DNA from: Bacilli bacterium
GTDB taxonomy: Bacteria > Bacillota_I > Bacilli_A > RF39 > UBA660
Direction: 5' to 3'
Length of the DNA: 43,151 bases
NCBI GenBank assembly: GCA_017435465.1
Contig: JAFSEX010000018.1
Span: 1-43,151 of the forward strand
Under the pieces are notes generated by a model. The model was not told the DNA's origin. It made no database searches and worked only from the letters and a program-made list of their open reading frames with translations. The position numbers and the translations under genes were made by a program. Below, piece by piece: positions 1 to 8,539 of the stretch (position 1 is the first letter of the stretch; every line of letters starts with the position of its first letter).

Positions 1-639
1 ATCATTACATAAGTCCATTACTTTATCTAGAATTTCATCCATATCTCCTATTACTCCTTTTAGTTCTTCAGAATTTTCACTTAATAAGAATTTACTTACT
101 TTTTCTAATTTTGTTAATTCATTTACATCCTTATTATAACATTCTTCTTTGATTACTTCAAGGTTAACATTATGGATTTCTAATAACTCTAATTCTTCAT
201 TTGTTTCTATATCTTTTAACTTTAGAATTTGAACTTTTCTATTTCTTGGATTATTATAATTATTTAGATTTATTTGTATATGTTTATTAATTTTTTTAAA
301 TTGATTCTTACCTTTCCCACTTATATATTGTTTTCCTATTAATCCTGTTATATAACTAAAATTTCTATTTTCTATTCCTTTCCAAAATGTTTTATTCATT
401 TCTAAATTTATTACTACATCATTTAATGTTACTATTATATCTGTATTATATTTATAATCTTTTATATTATCTATTTTTAAACTTGTATTTAAATGTACTA
501 TATTATCATATACAAGATTATATTCTATATCTAAATAATTACTTAAGAAGAATGATAATATATCTTTATTTTCAATTCTTCCAAATAGTTCTTTAAACAT
601 TGTATTTGATGTAAGTGGTATTATTTTTGTATTTTTCAT
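1..639 (-). CDS. Rpn-type PD-(D/E)XK nuclease/transposase family protein, 3' end off the window
   Basis: Reading the minus strand from the ATG at 639 gives 213 uninterrupted codons that run off the left edge. A ribosome site (AGAAAGGA) lies about 7 bases upstream of the ATG. The N-terminus contains NTMFKELFGRIENKDILSFF, the usual opening of the Rpn recombination-promoting nuclease/putative transposase (PDDEXK_2) family, followed by a conserved-looking segment with DIIVTLNDVVINLEMN, which fits the D...ExN/ExQ part of the PD-(D/E)XK core. The family is known for DNA nuclease activity; the role here is not known. It is transcribed in the same direction as mutS but separated from it by a hairpin terminator. 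The C-terminal part is not visible. Family assignment is from memory of motifs. Confidence 0.7.
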   Translation of the reverse strand, partial: MKNTKIIPLTSNTMFKELFGRIENKDILSFFLSNYLDIEYNLVYDNIVHLNTSLKIDNIKDYKYNTDIIVTLNDVVINLEMNKTFWKGIENRNFSYITGLIGKQYISGKGKNQFKKINKHIQINLNNYNNPRNRKVQILKLKDIETNEELELLEIHNVNLEVIKEECYNKDVNELTKLEKVSKFLLSENSEELKGVIGDMDEILDKVMDLCND

Positions 640-740
640 TTTATCAATCCTTTCTTGTTGTATTAACAAAATATCATACCTATTTTTACTAATCAAATCG
701 ATGTTTTTATATATTTAAAACAATAAACATACAAATATTA

Positions 741-781
741 AAAAACAATTACAGAAATTTTTATTTTCTATAATTGTTTTT
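741..781. terminator. Bidirectional rho-independent terminator after mutS
   Basis: Arms 741-757 and 765-781 pair at 16 of 17 positions, with A-runs on the left and T-runs on the right, so it can work on both strands. It lies between the mutS stop (820, minus strand) and the start of the next minus-strand gene (639). A near twin occurs at 27559-27598. Confidence 0.75.
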
Positions 782-819
782 ATATATATTATATAAAATT
801 TGTAGTTTTTTAAATTTTT

Positions 820-3354
820 TTATTTTATTTCTTTTTTTAATTCATATAAAATATTTAAGGCTTCTAATGGTGTAATTTCTAACGGGTTTAAATTTTTAAT
901 TTTTTCTTCAATAGGATTTGTTTTAGGCTCTAATTTATCAAAATCCAATGAAATTTGCGCAAAATTCTCTTGCTTTTTATCTTGATGTTCATAGACATTT
1001 AAAATTTCACTTGCGCGGATTATTAATTCTTCAGGAAGATTTGCTAGTTTTGCAACATGAATACCATAACTTTTATCTACCGGACCATTTTTAATCTTGT
1101 GTAAGAAAGTTATATTTCCATTTTCTTCATGAGCTGAAACATGAACATTTTTTAAACCTGGAACTTTTTTTTCTAAAGATGTTAACTCATGATAATGAGT
1201 TGAAAACATAGTTTTCGCACATATATTATTACAAATATATTCTAAAATTGCTTGAGCAAGACTCATACCGTCGTATGTTGCAGTACCTCTTCCCAACTCA
1301 TCAAATAAAATTAAACTGTTTTTAGTTGCATTACTTATCGCATTATTAGCTTCTATCATTTCTACCATAAATGTAGATTCTCCACTAACTAAGTCATCGC
1401 TGGCACCAATTCTTGTAAATATCTTATCAAAAATTGGAATTGTACAAGAACTTGCTGGCACAAAACATCCCATTTGAGCCATTATAACAGTAATTGCAAA
1501 CTGTCTCATATAAGTTGATTTACCACTCATATTTGGTCCAGTAATTAATAGTAGATTAGTATGATCATTCATGATAATATCATTATCTACATATTCATCT
1601 TTAATTACTTTTTCTACTACTGGATGTCTATTATTTTTAATAATAACCTCATTAGTATTAGTAAGGATTGGTCTTACAAATTTATTTTCTTCAGCAACTA
1701 CACTAAATGAAACTAAAACATCTATTTCAGATAATACTTTCGCAACTTCTTGTAGTTTTGCAATATATTTACCAATCTTTTCTCGTAGTTCACAAAACAA
1801 ATTGTATTCAAGTTCAATAATACGTTCTTCAGCATTTAAAATCATTGCTTCTTTTTCTTTTAAAAGTGGTGTAATAAATCTTTCGCCATTTGCTAGTGTT
1901 TGTTTTCTTTCATATCCAAATTCTTCTTTTACATCCTTAATACTACCTTTAGATACTTCTATATAATATCCAAATACTTTGTTATATCCTACTTTTAAAG
2001 TTTTAATTCCAGTTCTTTCTCTTTCTTCTTGTTCTAATTTTGCAACAAAATCTTTACCTGAAAATCTTATAGCTTTTAATTCATCAAGTTCTTGATTATA
2101 TCCTTCTTTTATTAAATATCCTTCTTTAATACCTAATGGTGGATTTTCATAAATACTATTTTCTAGTAATTCATATAAATCATCTAATGTTTCAATATCA
2201 TAATAAAAATTAATATCATTTAAACATCTTTTAATACTTGGTAATACTTTTAAAGAATTTTTAAGTTGAAGTAAGTCTCTTGCATTCGCATTACCATATG
2301 CAATTCTACCTGTTAACCTTTCGATATCATAAACATCAAATAATAAATCACGTAATTCTTCTTTAATAATAAATTGATTTAACAATGTATCAATTACATC
2401 ATATCTTTGTTCTATTTTAAATTTATCAGTTAATGGATTTTCTATCCATTTCTTTAATAATCTAGAACCAGCTGCTGTTTTAGTTTTATCAAGTAACCAA
2501 ATTAATGAATAATTTCTTTGTTTTAATCTAAGTGTTTCAGTAAGTTCTAGATTCCTTTTTGTATGAACATCCATTTTTAAGTAATCATTATCACGTATTT
2601 TAACTTTTTGCAAATGACCTAAACTTCTTTTTTGTGTATTAATTAAATAGCTAAGTAAATGTTTTATAGTAGTTTGATATCTTATATCAGAAAGTTCAGA
2701 ATATAAATATTGATATTCACTACTTTCATATAATTCATCATAAACACTTAATGATAAATGATATTGATTTTTTAAAATATTAATTATATTCTTATCACAT
2801 TTATCTGTTAGTATTACTTCATTTAATCCTAAATTGATAATTTCATTTATAAGTTTAGTTATTTCATGTTCAATTAAAAATACATTAAATTCACCAGTTG
2901 ATATATCTGCATACCCTATTCCATATGCATGTGAAAAGTCATATACATTTCCAATATAATTATTTTCTTTTTCATTTAATAATTCATTATTTATTACAGT
3001 TCCCTTTGATACAATTTGTACTACTTCTCTTTTAACTATTCCCTTTACATTTTTAGGATCTTCTACTTGTTCACAAATACCTACTTTATATCCTTTTTCA
3101 ATTAATTTTTCTAAATATGTATTAACTGCATGATATGGAACTCCACACATTGGTATTTTTTCCTCTAATCCTGCATTTTTACCTGTTAGAGTAAGTTCTA
3201 ATTCACGTGACATATTAATGGCATCTTCAAAGAACAATTCATAGAAATCACCAAGTCTAAAAAGTAAAATAACATCCTCATGTTGTTCTTTTATATCTAG
3301 GTATTGTTGCATCATTGGACTAAGTCTACGCTTGTCTACTTCACTACGTTTCAT
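820..3354 (-). CDS. mutS: DNA mismatch repair protein MutS
   Basis: MutS recognises mismatches and small loops as a dimer and signals repair through MutL. The 844-residue protein has the usual size. The mismatch-reading Phe-x-Glu is visible as GDFYELF at residues 35-41. The ATPase has Walker A GPNMSGKST near residue 605, a Walker B block LILFDELGRG near residue 681, and the STHYHEL motif after it. A longer reading from a TTG at 3381 is possible, but the ATG at 3354 has GGTGG five bases upstream and gives the standard N-terminus (KRSEVDKRRLSPMMQQY). mutL does not follow; a terminator does, so mutS is the last gene of its unit here. The upstream neighbour, a surface protein gene, ends in its own terminator, so mutS probably has its own promoter. 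Confidence 0.97.
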   Translation of the reverse strand: MKRSEVDKRRLSPMMQQYLDIKEQHEDVILLFRLGDFYELFFEDAINMSRELELTLTGKNAGLEEKIPMCGVPYHAVNTYLEKLIEKGYKVGICEQVEDPKNVKGIVKREVVQIVSKGTVINNELLNEKENNYIGNVYDFSHAYGIGYADISTGEFNVFLIEHEITKLINEIINLGLNEVILTDKCDKNIINILKNQYHLSLSVYDELYESSEYQYLYSELSDIRYQTTIKHLLSYLINTQKRSLGHLQKVKIRDNDYLKMDVHTKRNLELTETLRLKQRNYSLIWLLDKTKTAAGSRLLKKWIENPLTDKFKIEQRYDVIDTLLNQFIIKEELRDLLFDVYDIERLTGRIAYGNANARDLLQLKNSLKVLPSIKRCLNDINFYYDIETLDDLYELLENSIYENPPLGIKEGYLIKEGYNQELDELKAIRFSGKDFVAKLEQEERERTGIKTLKVGYNKVFGYYIEVSKGSIKDVKEEFGYERKQTLANGERFITPLLKEKEAMILNAEERIIELEYNLFCELREKIGKYIAKLQEVAKVLSEIDVLVSFSVVAEENKFVRPILTNTNEVIIKNNRHPVVEKVIKDEYVDNDIIMNDHTNLLLITGPNMSGKSTYMRQFAITVIMAQMGCFVPASSCTIPIFDKIFTRIGASDDLVSGESTFMVEMIEANNAISNATKNSLILFDELGRGTATYDGMSLAQAILEYICNNICAKTMFSTHYHELTSLEKKVPGLKNVHVSAHEENGNITFLHKIKNGPVDKSYGIHVAKLANLPEELIIRASEILNVYEHQDKKQENFAQISLDFDKLEPKTNPIEEKIKNLNPLEITPLEALNILYELKKEIK

Positions 3355-3412
3355 TTTTACCACCCATAATAATTGTATCAAATTTTAAAAATTAGTGCAT
3401 TAAAATTAGAAA

Positions 3413-3435
3413 AAAACAACGAAAATCGTTGTTTT
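3413..3435 (-). terminator. Rho-independent terminator of the BspA-like gene
   Basis: A 10-bp perfect stem (3413-3422 with 3426-3435) and a 3-base loop are followed on the minus strand by a run of T. The stop codon of the surface-protein gene (3434-3436) lies inside the stem. It separates that gene from mutS. Confidence 0.8.
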
Positions 3436-4603
3436 ATGGAACATATATAACTTCAGCAAGATTAATAAAAGTACTAGTAGATTCATCATATCCATTAGCA
3501 TCCCATCCTTCAGTGAAAGTATCTGGTGCACTACTTTTTCCTTGTACAGTAATTAAGGATATATTACCTGCAAACAATCTATTATCAAGGTTAACAATGC
3601 TTTTTGGAATTACCACATTACTAATTGAATTTTTTGCAAACACACTGTCTTCAATTGTTACTATTCCATCCGGAATCATAATACTAGATATTGAATTATC
3701 ATAAAATGCCATTCCTTTAATATGAGCAATACTATTTGGTATTGATATATTAGTTAATTCATTCATTTCAAAAGCATTATATCCAATAGAAGTAACACTA
3801 TTTGGAATAACAACCTTTTCTATACTCCCACCAAAAAATGCTGAATCCTCTATTGTAACTACACCATTTGGTATTATTACATTTTTAATTTTTTCTATAT
3901 CAGTTTCAATAAGTAATTCTGAACCAATTTCAGTAACAGTAACACCATTAACTACTGGTGGTATTACTACTGTTGCATCTGATCCATTGTATGCTGTTAA
4001 TACTCCCTCTTCTGTTACAGTAAAATCACTTTCTGGACTTGTCCAATATACTTCTCCTTGTGCTTGAATTGTCACATTAAATGTTTGAGCCATCATTGAA
4101 CTTTGATCTACACCTGTTTCATCTATCCATATATATAAACTATATGATTTTTCTTCACCAACTTCAAACACTTGGTATGGGGCTATTTCCATACTAGTTC
4201 CTGCATCCGCAAATGTTCCATTACTTACATTTTTATTTCCTTCATATAATGACCATACAAAGTCATATCTTTTTAATTTTTCTGGTATTACCATATCTTC
4301 TAATGAAATATGCATATACATTTTTTCTGTTCCTGTATTTTCTACTGTAAATGTTTTCTTTGCGGCTTTGGCGAATACTTCATCCCTTTTAATTGGTTTT
4401 AAAAATGTTGTGCTCATTAATTCTGCACCTTCAGTAAAATCTATTTCTATATCTGATGTTGTAATTGTTTGTTCTGCACTTTGTCCTTGTGCTGTGAAGT
4501 ATGCATAGCTTATTCCTAGTACTAATGATACTAAAGCTAAAATTGAAAAGGTCACTATTTTTTTATTTAAAATTATACTTTCTTTTTCTTCCATTCTACT
4601 CAT
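3434..4603 (-). CDS. Surface protein with SipW-type signal segment and BspA-type leucine-rich repeats
   Basis: The 389-residue protein begins with a charged stretch and one hydrophobic segment ending in GISYAYFTAQGQS, which resembles signal segments of SipW-processed (TasA/camelysin-like) proteins. Residues about 40-190 form a beta-rich domain of the kind following such signals. From about residue 205 there are repeats of the BspA/LRR_5 type: units such as NVVIPKSIV and IMIPDGIVTIEDSVFAKNSI recur at about 23-residue spacing. LRR_5 proteins are usually secreted or cell-surface adhesins; the ligand here is unknown. No sortase motif or C-terminal membrane segment is seen. Either the first ATG (4603) or the one at 4594 could be the start; neither has a strong ribosome site. 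The gene lies 37 bases after miaA and may be cotranscribed with it, an odd placement between housekeeping genes. Confidence 0.8.
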   Translation of the reverse strand: MSRMEEKESIILNKKIVTFSILALVSLVLGISYAYFTAQGQSAEQTITTSDIEIDFTEGAELMSTTFLKPIKRDEVFAKAAKKTFTVENTGTEKMYMHISLEDMVIPEKLKRYDFVWSLYEGNKNVSNGTFADAGTSMEIAPYQVFEVGEEKSYSLYIWIDETGVDQSSMMAQTFNVTIQAQGEVYWTSPESDFTVTEEGVLTAYNGSDATVVIPPVVNGVTVTEIGSELLIETDIEKIKNVIIPNGVVTIEDSAFFGGSIEKVVIPNSVTSIGYNAFEMNELTNISIPNSIAHIKGMAFYDNSISSIMIPDGIVTIEDSVFAKNSISNVVIPKSIVNLDNRLFAGNISLITVQGKSSAPDTFTEGWDANGYDESTSTFINLAEVIYVP

Positions 4604-4640
4604 CTCTATGATAACATTCTACAATATCTTTTGTATTAAA

Positions 4641-5507
4641 TCAATTATTATCTATAAATTTTTTTATATAATTGATAGTATTTGTAAAATTAATGTAATC
4701 TACATCAAACCAATTTATTTTTAATTGATGATTAAAAAATGTATATTGTCTTTTAGCATATCTCCTAGAGTTCTTTTTAATAAGCTCAATAGCCTCTTCC
4801 AAATTAATTTCTTCATCAAAATATTTATATAATTCTTTATATCCAATACCTGTCATAATTGCTTTACTTCTTATATTATTATCATATAGATTTTTTGTTT
4901 CTTCTAATAATCCATTATTTATCATTTTATCTACTCTATTATTAATTATTTTATATAAGTTTTCTCTATTAGTAGTTAATCCAATAAATATTGCATCATA
5001 TAATAATTTATCAGTAACAGTTGTTTCACTTGTTTTATTTAGTGCACGAATAACTCTTTTTCGATTGTTCTTATGAATATCAGTATCTGGATATTTTTTT
5101 AATAATAATTCGTATAATTCATCATTAGAATAATTTTCATAATTATTTATTTTATGCTTTTCTTCTTCGAATTTATAATCATAAAGTGCAGCTTTTATAT
5201 ATAATCCTGTTCCACCAACTATGATAACATTTTTACCTCTAGATTGTATTTCCTTAATTTTTTTTCTGCAATCTTTTTGATAATCATAAACTGAATAATC
5301 TTCAGTTACTTCTTTAATATCAAATAGATGGTGAGGAATATTTTCTTTTTCCTCTTCTGTTACTTTCGCACTTCCAATATTTAATTCTTTATAAATTTGA
5401 ATACTATCCCCATTAATTATTTCAGCATTATAAATTTTAGACAGTTCAATACTTAATTTTGTTTTGCCAACTCCTGTTGGCCCTACTATTACTATTATTT
5501 TAGACAT
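4641..5507 (-). CDS. miaA: tRNA dimethylallyltransferase MiaA
   Basis: MiaA adds a dimethylallyl group to the N6 of A37 in tRNAs reading codons that start with U. The P-loop GPTGVGKT is near the N-terminus (residues 9-16 of the 288-residue form), followed by the typical NGDSIQIYKELNIGSAKVT and the PHHLFDI segment, then IVGGTGLYIKAALYD. The C-terminal RRYAKRQYTFF segment is also typical. The start is placed at 5507: AGAGGA sits eight bases before this ATG but touches the earlier in-frame ATG at 5516. With this start the gene overlaps the rnhB stop by eight bases, so translation is probably coupled. Confidence 0.96.
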   Translation of the reverse strand: MSKIIVIVGPTGVGKTKLSIELSKIYNAEIINGDSIQIYKELNIGSAKVTEEEKENIPHHLFDIKEVTEDYSVYDYQKDCRKKIKEIQSRGKNVIIVGGTGLYIKAALYDYKFEEEKHKINNYENYSNDELYELLLKKYPDTDIHKNNRKRVIRALNKTSETTVTDKLLYDAIFIGLTTNRENLYKIINNRVDKMINNGLLEETKNLYDNNIRSKAIMTGIGYKELYKYFDEEINLEEAIELIKKNSRRYAKRQYTFFNHQLKINWFDVDYINFTNTINYIKKFIDNN

Positions 5508-6120
5508 TTTCTTCATCCTCTAACATTTGTTTTATTGGTTTATATGTTTTACGATATATATCTAATATTCCATATTTGCGTACATTTTCTATATGTTTTT
5601 TTGTAGGATATCCTTTATGTTTTCCAAATTGATATTCAGGATATTGTTTATCTAATTCATACATCATATTATCTCTTGTAACTTTTGCAATTACACTTGC
5701 AGCCGCAATGGATAAGCTAAGTGCATCTCCATGTATTATAGAAGTTGATGGCACATCTAAATTTAGTGGCATTGCATCAACTAATACATGTTCAATTTTA
5801 CATTTAACATTATTTATAGCTTCTATCATTGCTTTTTTACTAGCTTCGTATATATTTATTTCATCTATTATTTTTTCATCAATAATACCAATACCAATGC
5901 CTAATGCCTCTTTTTTAATTATTTCATAAAACATATCACGTTTTTTTTCACTTAGTTTTTTAGAATCAGTAAGACCATCTAATTTATAATTTTTAGGTAA
6001 TACAACACAAGCTGCGACAACTGGTCCAACTAGCGGACCTCTTCCTACTTCATCTACACCTGCAATGAATTCTATACCACTTTTATATAATTCTTTTTCG
6101 TATTTTAATAAATCTTCCAT
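5500..6120 (-). CDS. rnhB: Ribonuclease HII
   Basis: RNase HII cuts RNA in RNA-DNA hybrids and removes single ribonucleotides from DNA. The 206-residue protein shows GVDEVGRGPLVGPVV near residue 20 (first Asp and Glu of the active site), LVDAM near residue 110 and ASVIAKVTRDNMM near residue 140 (the other acidic residues), then the conserved QFGKHKGYPTKKH. A ribosome site AGGTGA lies six bases before the ATG. It begins seven bases after the rbgA stop and overlaps miaA, so the three genes form a tight operon. Confidence 0.97.
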   Translation of the reverse strand: MEDLLKYEKELYKSGIEFIAGVDEVGRGPLVGPVVAACVVLPKNYKLDGLTDSKKLSEKKRDMFYEIIKKEALGIGIGIIDEKIIDEINIYEASKKAMIEAINNVKCKIEHVLVDAMPLNLDVPSTSIIHGDALSLSIAAASVIAKVTRDNMMYELDKQYPEYQFGKHKGYPTKKHIENVRKYGILDIYRKTYKPIKQMLEDEENV

Positions 6121-6127
6121 AATTCAC

Positions 6128-6997
6128 CTAATCAAATGTAACTTTCCCAATTAATCCGTCTCTTAAATCACGAAGTACTACATTATATACTTTATCATAA
6201 TCTATTTCTCCACCACGTATAACACATCCTCTTTTTTTACCAATTATATCTAATGTATCAACTATTTCATCAAAATCAATATTATCTATTTCATATCTAT
6301 TTTTTAATAATTCTGGATACTCATTATATAATTTTTTTAAGATATAAAAACATACATCATCAAGTGGTAAAACTTCTTCTTTAATCGCAGTCATACTGGC
6401 AAGATTATATGCAATTTTTTCATCATCAAATTTCGGCCATAAAATTCCTGGAGTATCCAATAGTTCAATCTTATCATTTATTCTAATCCAATCTAGAGTT
6501 TTAGTTACCCCTGGTTTATTTCCAACATTAACTGCTTTTCTACCAACTAATCTATTTATTAGTGTTGATTTACCTACATTTGGAATTCCAATAATTAGTG
6601 CACGTGCTTTTCTTTGTTGTAATCCTTTTTGTTTTCTTTTTTCATTAATATCTTCTAAAACTTTATTAGACACTTCTAAAATTTTATTTATATTTTTACC
6701 ATTTATTAAATCCACTTCAACTACTTCATATCCTAATCCCTTATAATAATTAATCCATTCTTTAGTTTTAGTCATATCACATAAATCAGTTTTAGTCATA
6801 ATTAAAATACGTTTTTTATTTTTTACTAATTCATCAATATCTTTAATTTTAGAACTTTTTGGTATTCTTGCATCAATTACTTCATATACAATATCAATCA
6901 AATCCAATTTTTCCTTTATTAATCTTTTAGTTTTGGCCATATGACCTGGATACCAGTTAATACTAGTTTTTGGGAACTTTTTGTCCATGATTTCCAT
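6128..6997 (-). CDS. rbgA: Ribosome biogenesis GTPase RbgA (YlqF)
   Basis: RbgA is a circularly permuted GTPase needed for late assembly of the 50S subunit. The N-terminus has WYPGHMAKTKR; the GTPase motifs then come in permuted order: TKTDL (G4), GIPNVGKST (G1) and DTPG (G3). The 289-residue length fits the family, and a C-terminal helical domain follows. The start is taken at the ATG 6997: AAGGA is ten bases upstream, while an in-frame GTG at 7004-7006 lies too close to that site. It is the first gene of the rbgA-rnhB-miaA operon and the last core gene before the accessory island. Confidence 0.96.
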   Translation of the reverse strand: MEIMDKKFPKTSINWYPGHMAKTKRLIKEKLDLIDIVYEVIDARIPKSSKIKDIDELVKNKKRILIMTKTDLCDMTKTKEWINYYKGLGYEVVEVDLINGKNINKILEVSNKVLEDINEKRKQKGLQQRKARALIIGIPNVGKSTLINRLVGRKAVNVGNKPGVTKTLDWIRINDKIELLDTPGILWPKFDDEKIAYNLASMTAIKEEVLPLDDVCFYILKKLYNEYPELLKNRYEIDNIDFDEIVDTLDIIGKKRGCVIRGGEIDYDKVYNVVLRDLRDGLIGKVTFD

Positions 6998-7046
6998 AAT
7001 TTTCACTTCCTTTTTAAAGTCTCGAACACATATAATTATAACATAA

Positions 7047-7069
7047 AAAAATGGATTAATTCCATTTTT
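7047..7069 (-). terminator. Terminator at the island edge, before rbgA
   Basis: A 9-bp stem (7047-7055 with 7061-7069) with a 5-base loop is followed on the minus strand by seven T. It lies four bases after the stop of the last island ORF and separates island transcription from the rbgA operon. Confidence 0.75.
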
Positions 7070-7072
7070 ATA

Positions 7073-7375
7073 CTAATATTTTTCATGATACTCTTTTAAA
7101 ACAATTTCCTTAAGATCGCATAACCTTTTTAATAATACTTTGAAATTGCTAATCTCAAACTCACAATTATATTTCAAATCAAAATAATTATACTCTTTTA
7201 TGATTGCAGAATTATCTTCAGGATATCTTAACGATTCGTATAATTCTTTTGTTGTTGTAATATTATTAGTTTTTTTAAAGTTCTTTATTATATCATCCTG
7301 TTCCTTATAAAATGCCCTGATTTTTTTATAAATATCAGGCTTATCATCATATATATCCCTAATTTTAGTAATCAT
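7073..7375 (-). CDS. Small protein, probably the C-terminal part of a broken HEPN-domain gene
   Basis: The 100-residue ORF has no recognisable catalytic motif of its own. It is rich in charged residues and predicted helix and contains TKELYESLRYPED, which resembles a segment found in the second half of HEPN-type helical proteins. Its ATG overlaps the stop of the preceding HEPN fragment in an ATGA arrangement, so it is either translationally coupled or the downstream piece of a single ancestral gene separated by a frameshift. The second view is favoured because the upstream fragment ends abruptly after LELFLKGLLLLNG...AHKVRE, where a HEPN protein would normally continue. Confidence 0.5.
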   Translation of the reverse strand: MITKIRDIYDDKPDIYKKIRAFYKEQDDIIKNFKKTNNITTTKELYESLRYPEDNSAIIKEYNYFDLKYNCEFEISNFKVLLKRLCDLKEIVLKEYHEKY

Positions 7376-7652
7376 TCCCTAACTTTATGAGCATTTTCTA
7401 TTTTAACACCATTAAGTAAAAGTAAACCTTTTAAAAACAACTCAAGACTTTGATAACTATTAAATATGGTAGGTATTAACAAAGTAGCATCACTTTTTAA
7501 AACATTTTTACACATTTCTTCATATGATTCTTCTTGTGTTGAACCAAAACCAGCATTTGAATTATCATTACTAATTAATGTTTCAATAACAATTTAGATG
7601 TTACTAAATATTGATCTGCTAACAAAAAATGTTTTCGTACTCTATCTTTCAT
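7372..7652 (-). pseudogene. HEPN-domain protein, N-terminal part, frameshifted
   Basis: A good start (AAGGAG then ATG at 7652) opens a 25-codon reading, MKDRVRKHFLLADQYLVTSK and a few more, that stops at 7575. A shift of one base brings the reading into the frame ending at the TGA 7372-7374: it contains ISNDNSNAGFGSTQEESYEE and SYQSLELFLKGLLLLNGVKI followed by AHKVRE. This is the pattern of a HEPN helical domain (helix with LELxLKxLL, then xxxHxV). Together with the 100-residue ORF downstream it would make about 190 residues, the usual size for such proteins. HEPN proteins are often toxins or RNases; the catalytic RxxxxH motif is not clear here. No slippery heptamer for programmed frameshifting was seen. 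A sequencing error is possible. Confidence 0.6.
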
Positions 7653-7700
7653 ATTTACTCCTTGTAAATTTAATGTGTTCTAAAAATAAATTTCTTATTG

Positions 7701-7856
7701 TTAATTCCAACCTAACAGAAATACAACTCCCGCTATAATAATTCCAACAACAATCTCAATTATTATAAGCGCTATTTTCTTTTCTTCTTTAGTATTTAAT
7801 TTATTGTTATTACCAACTACAGATTTTTGAATTTTATTATTATTACCTATTTTCAT
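7701..7856 (-). CDS. 51-residue single-pass membrane protein overlapping the AbiTii gene
   Basis: The ATG at 7856 lies inside the last codons of the AbiTii gene in another frame and the ORF ends at a TAA at 7701. The N-terminus, IGNNNKIQKSVVGNNNKLN, repeats the IGDNNVIKDSVVGDNN motif at the end of the AbiTii protein. A charged linker and one strong hydrophobic helix (about residues 28-48, ALIIIEIVVGIIIAGVVFLL) follow. Because AbiTii-like proteins often continue into such Asn-rich repeats and membrane helices, this is probably the natural membrane tail, either split off by a frameshift or made as a separate coupled subunit. It is too short for routine gene calling. Confidence 0.6.
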   Translation of the reverse strand: MKIGNNNKIQKSVVGNNNKLNTKEEKKIALIIIEIVVGIIIAGVVFLLGWN

Positions 7857-8517
7857 TATTATCACCTACCACAGAATCTTTAATAACATTATTATCCCCA
7901 ATAATAACCGAGTTATCATTATAAATTACAGACTCAATTTTTTCTATGACAGCATTTCTTTTTTCTATATCAGAAAAATCAATATATAAATCATCAAGAT
8001 TCCCATAATTACTTTCTAATTCTTTAAAAATTATTAAACATTTGTCTTTGATTTTTGCCATCATATTACTATATGAATACATACTTAACTTGCTATGTGC
8101 ACGAATTACAGTTCCATTAGAAACTTTATAATGGTTAACAAGAACTGTATTCGCCTCCATACACAAACAATGATCTTCTATTTGTTCTTCTGCCTTAGCC
8201 ATATGCATAATAGTAGAAACCGGTGACGTTATTTTTGCAGAACTAAAAAGTTCAAGTGCTTCTTTATCAACTATTGGAATATTTACATTACTATAAACTG
8301 CATATCCTACCTGAAGGTCTCCAATTAAAATAGCATTAAGCTTTCTATAATCAGGAACATCTTTTTCAGATAAATACCCAGAAAGTTCACTATTTACCCA
8401 CTTTATTATTTCTTCACTATCAATATCTTCTAACATAAATGATAAGCTTTCTAACGCTTGTAATACATTAATTTTATCCATTATCAAATCTTTTATAACC
8501 TTACTTCTTTTTTTCAT
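7843..8517 (-). CDS. AbiTii-domain protein (abortive-infection type)
   Basis: The 224-residue protein matches the pattern of the AbiTii domain: KVIKDLIMDKINVLQALESL, then a WVNSELSGY segment and DVPDYRKLNAILIGDLQV. The domain was named for association with abortive phage infection; its biochemistry is not established. The C-terminus carries IIGDNNVIKDSVVGDNN, an Asn/Gly turn repeat continued in the overlapping membrane ORF. A ribosome site AAAGGAAG precedes the ATG at 8517. It follows an unknown gene by 22 bases, so the two are probably cotranscribed. Family assignment rests on motif memory, not on a search. Confidence 0.7.
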   Translation of the reverse strand: MKKRSKVIKDLIMDKINVLQALESLSFMLEDIDSEEIIKWVNSELSGYLSEKDVPDYRKLNAILIGDLQVGYAVYSNVNIPIVDKEALELFSSAKITSPVSTIMHMAKAEEQIEDHCLCMEANTVLVNHYKVSNGTVIRAHSKLSMYSYSNMMAKIKDKCLIIFKELESNYGNLDDLYIDFSDIEKRNAVIEKIESVIYNDNSVIIGDNNVIKDSVVGDNNENR

Positions 8518-8539
8518 AAAATCTTCCTTTCTACATCAA

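Noticed and set aside
1571-1966. 131-codon plus-strand ORF inside mutS
   Set aside because: It is the antisense shadow of the MutS ATPase region, with no ribosome site and no protein-like pattern.
7372-7652. Programmed frameshift in the HEPN gene
   Set aside because: No slippery heptamer with a downstream structure was visible; decay or a sequencing error is simpler.
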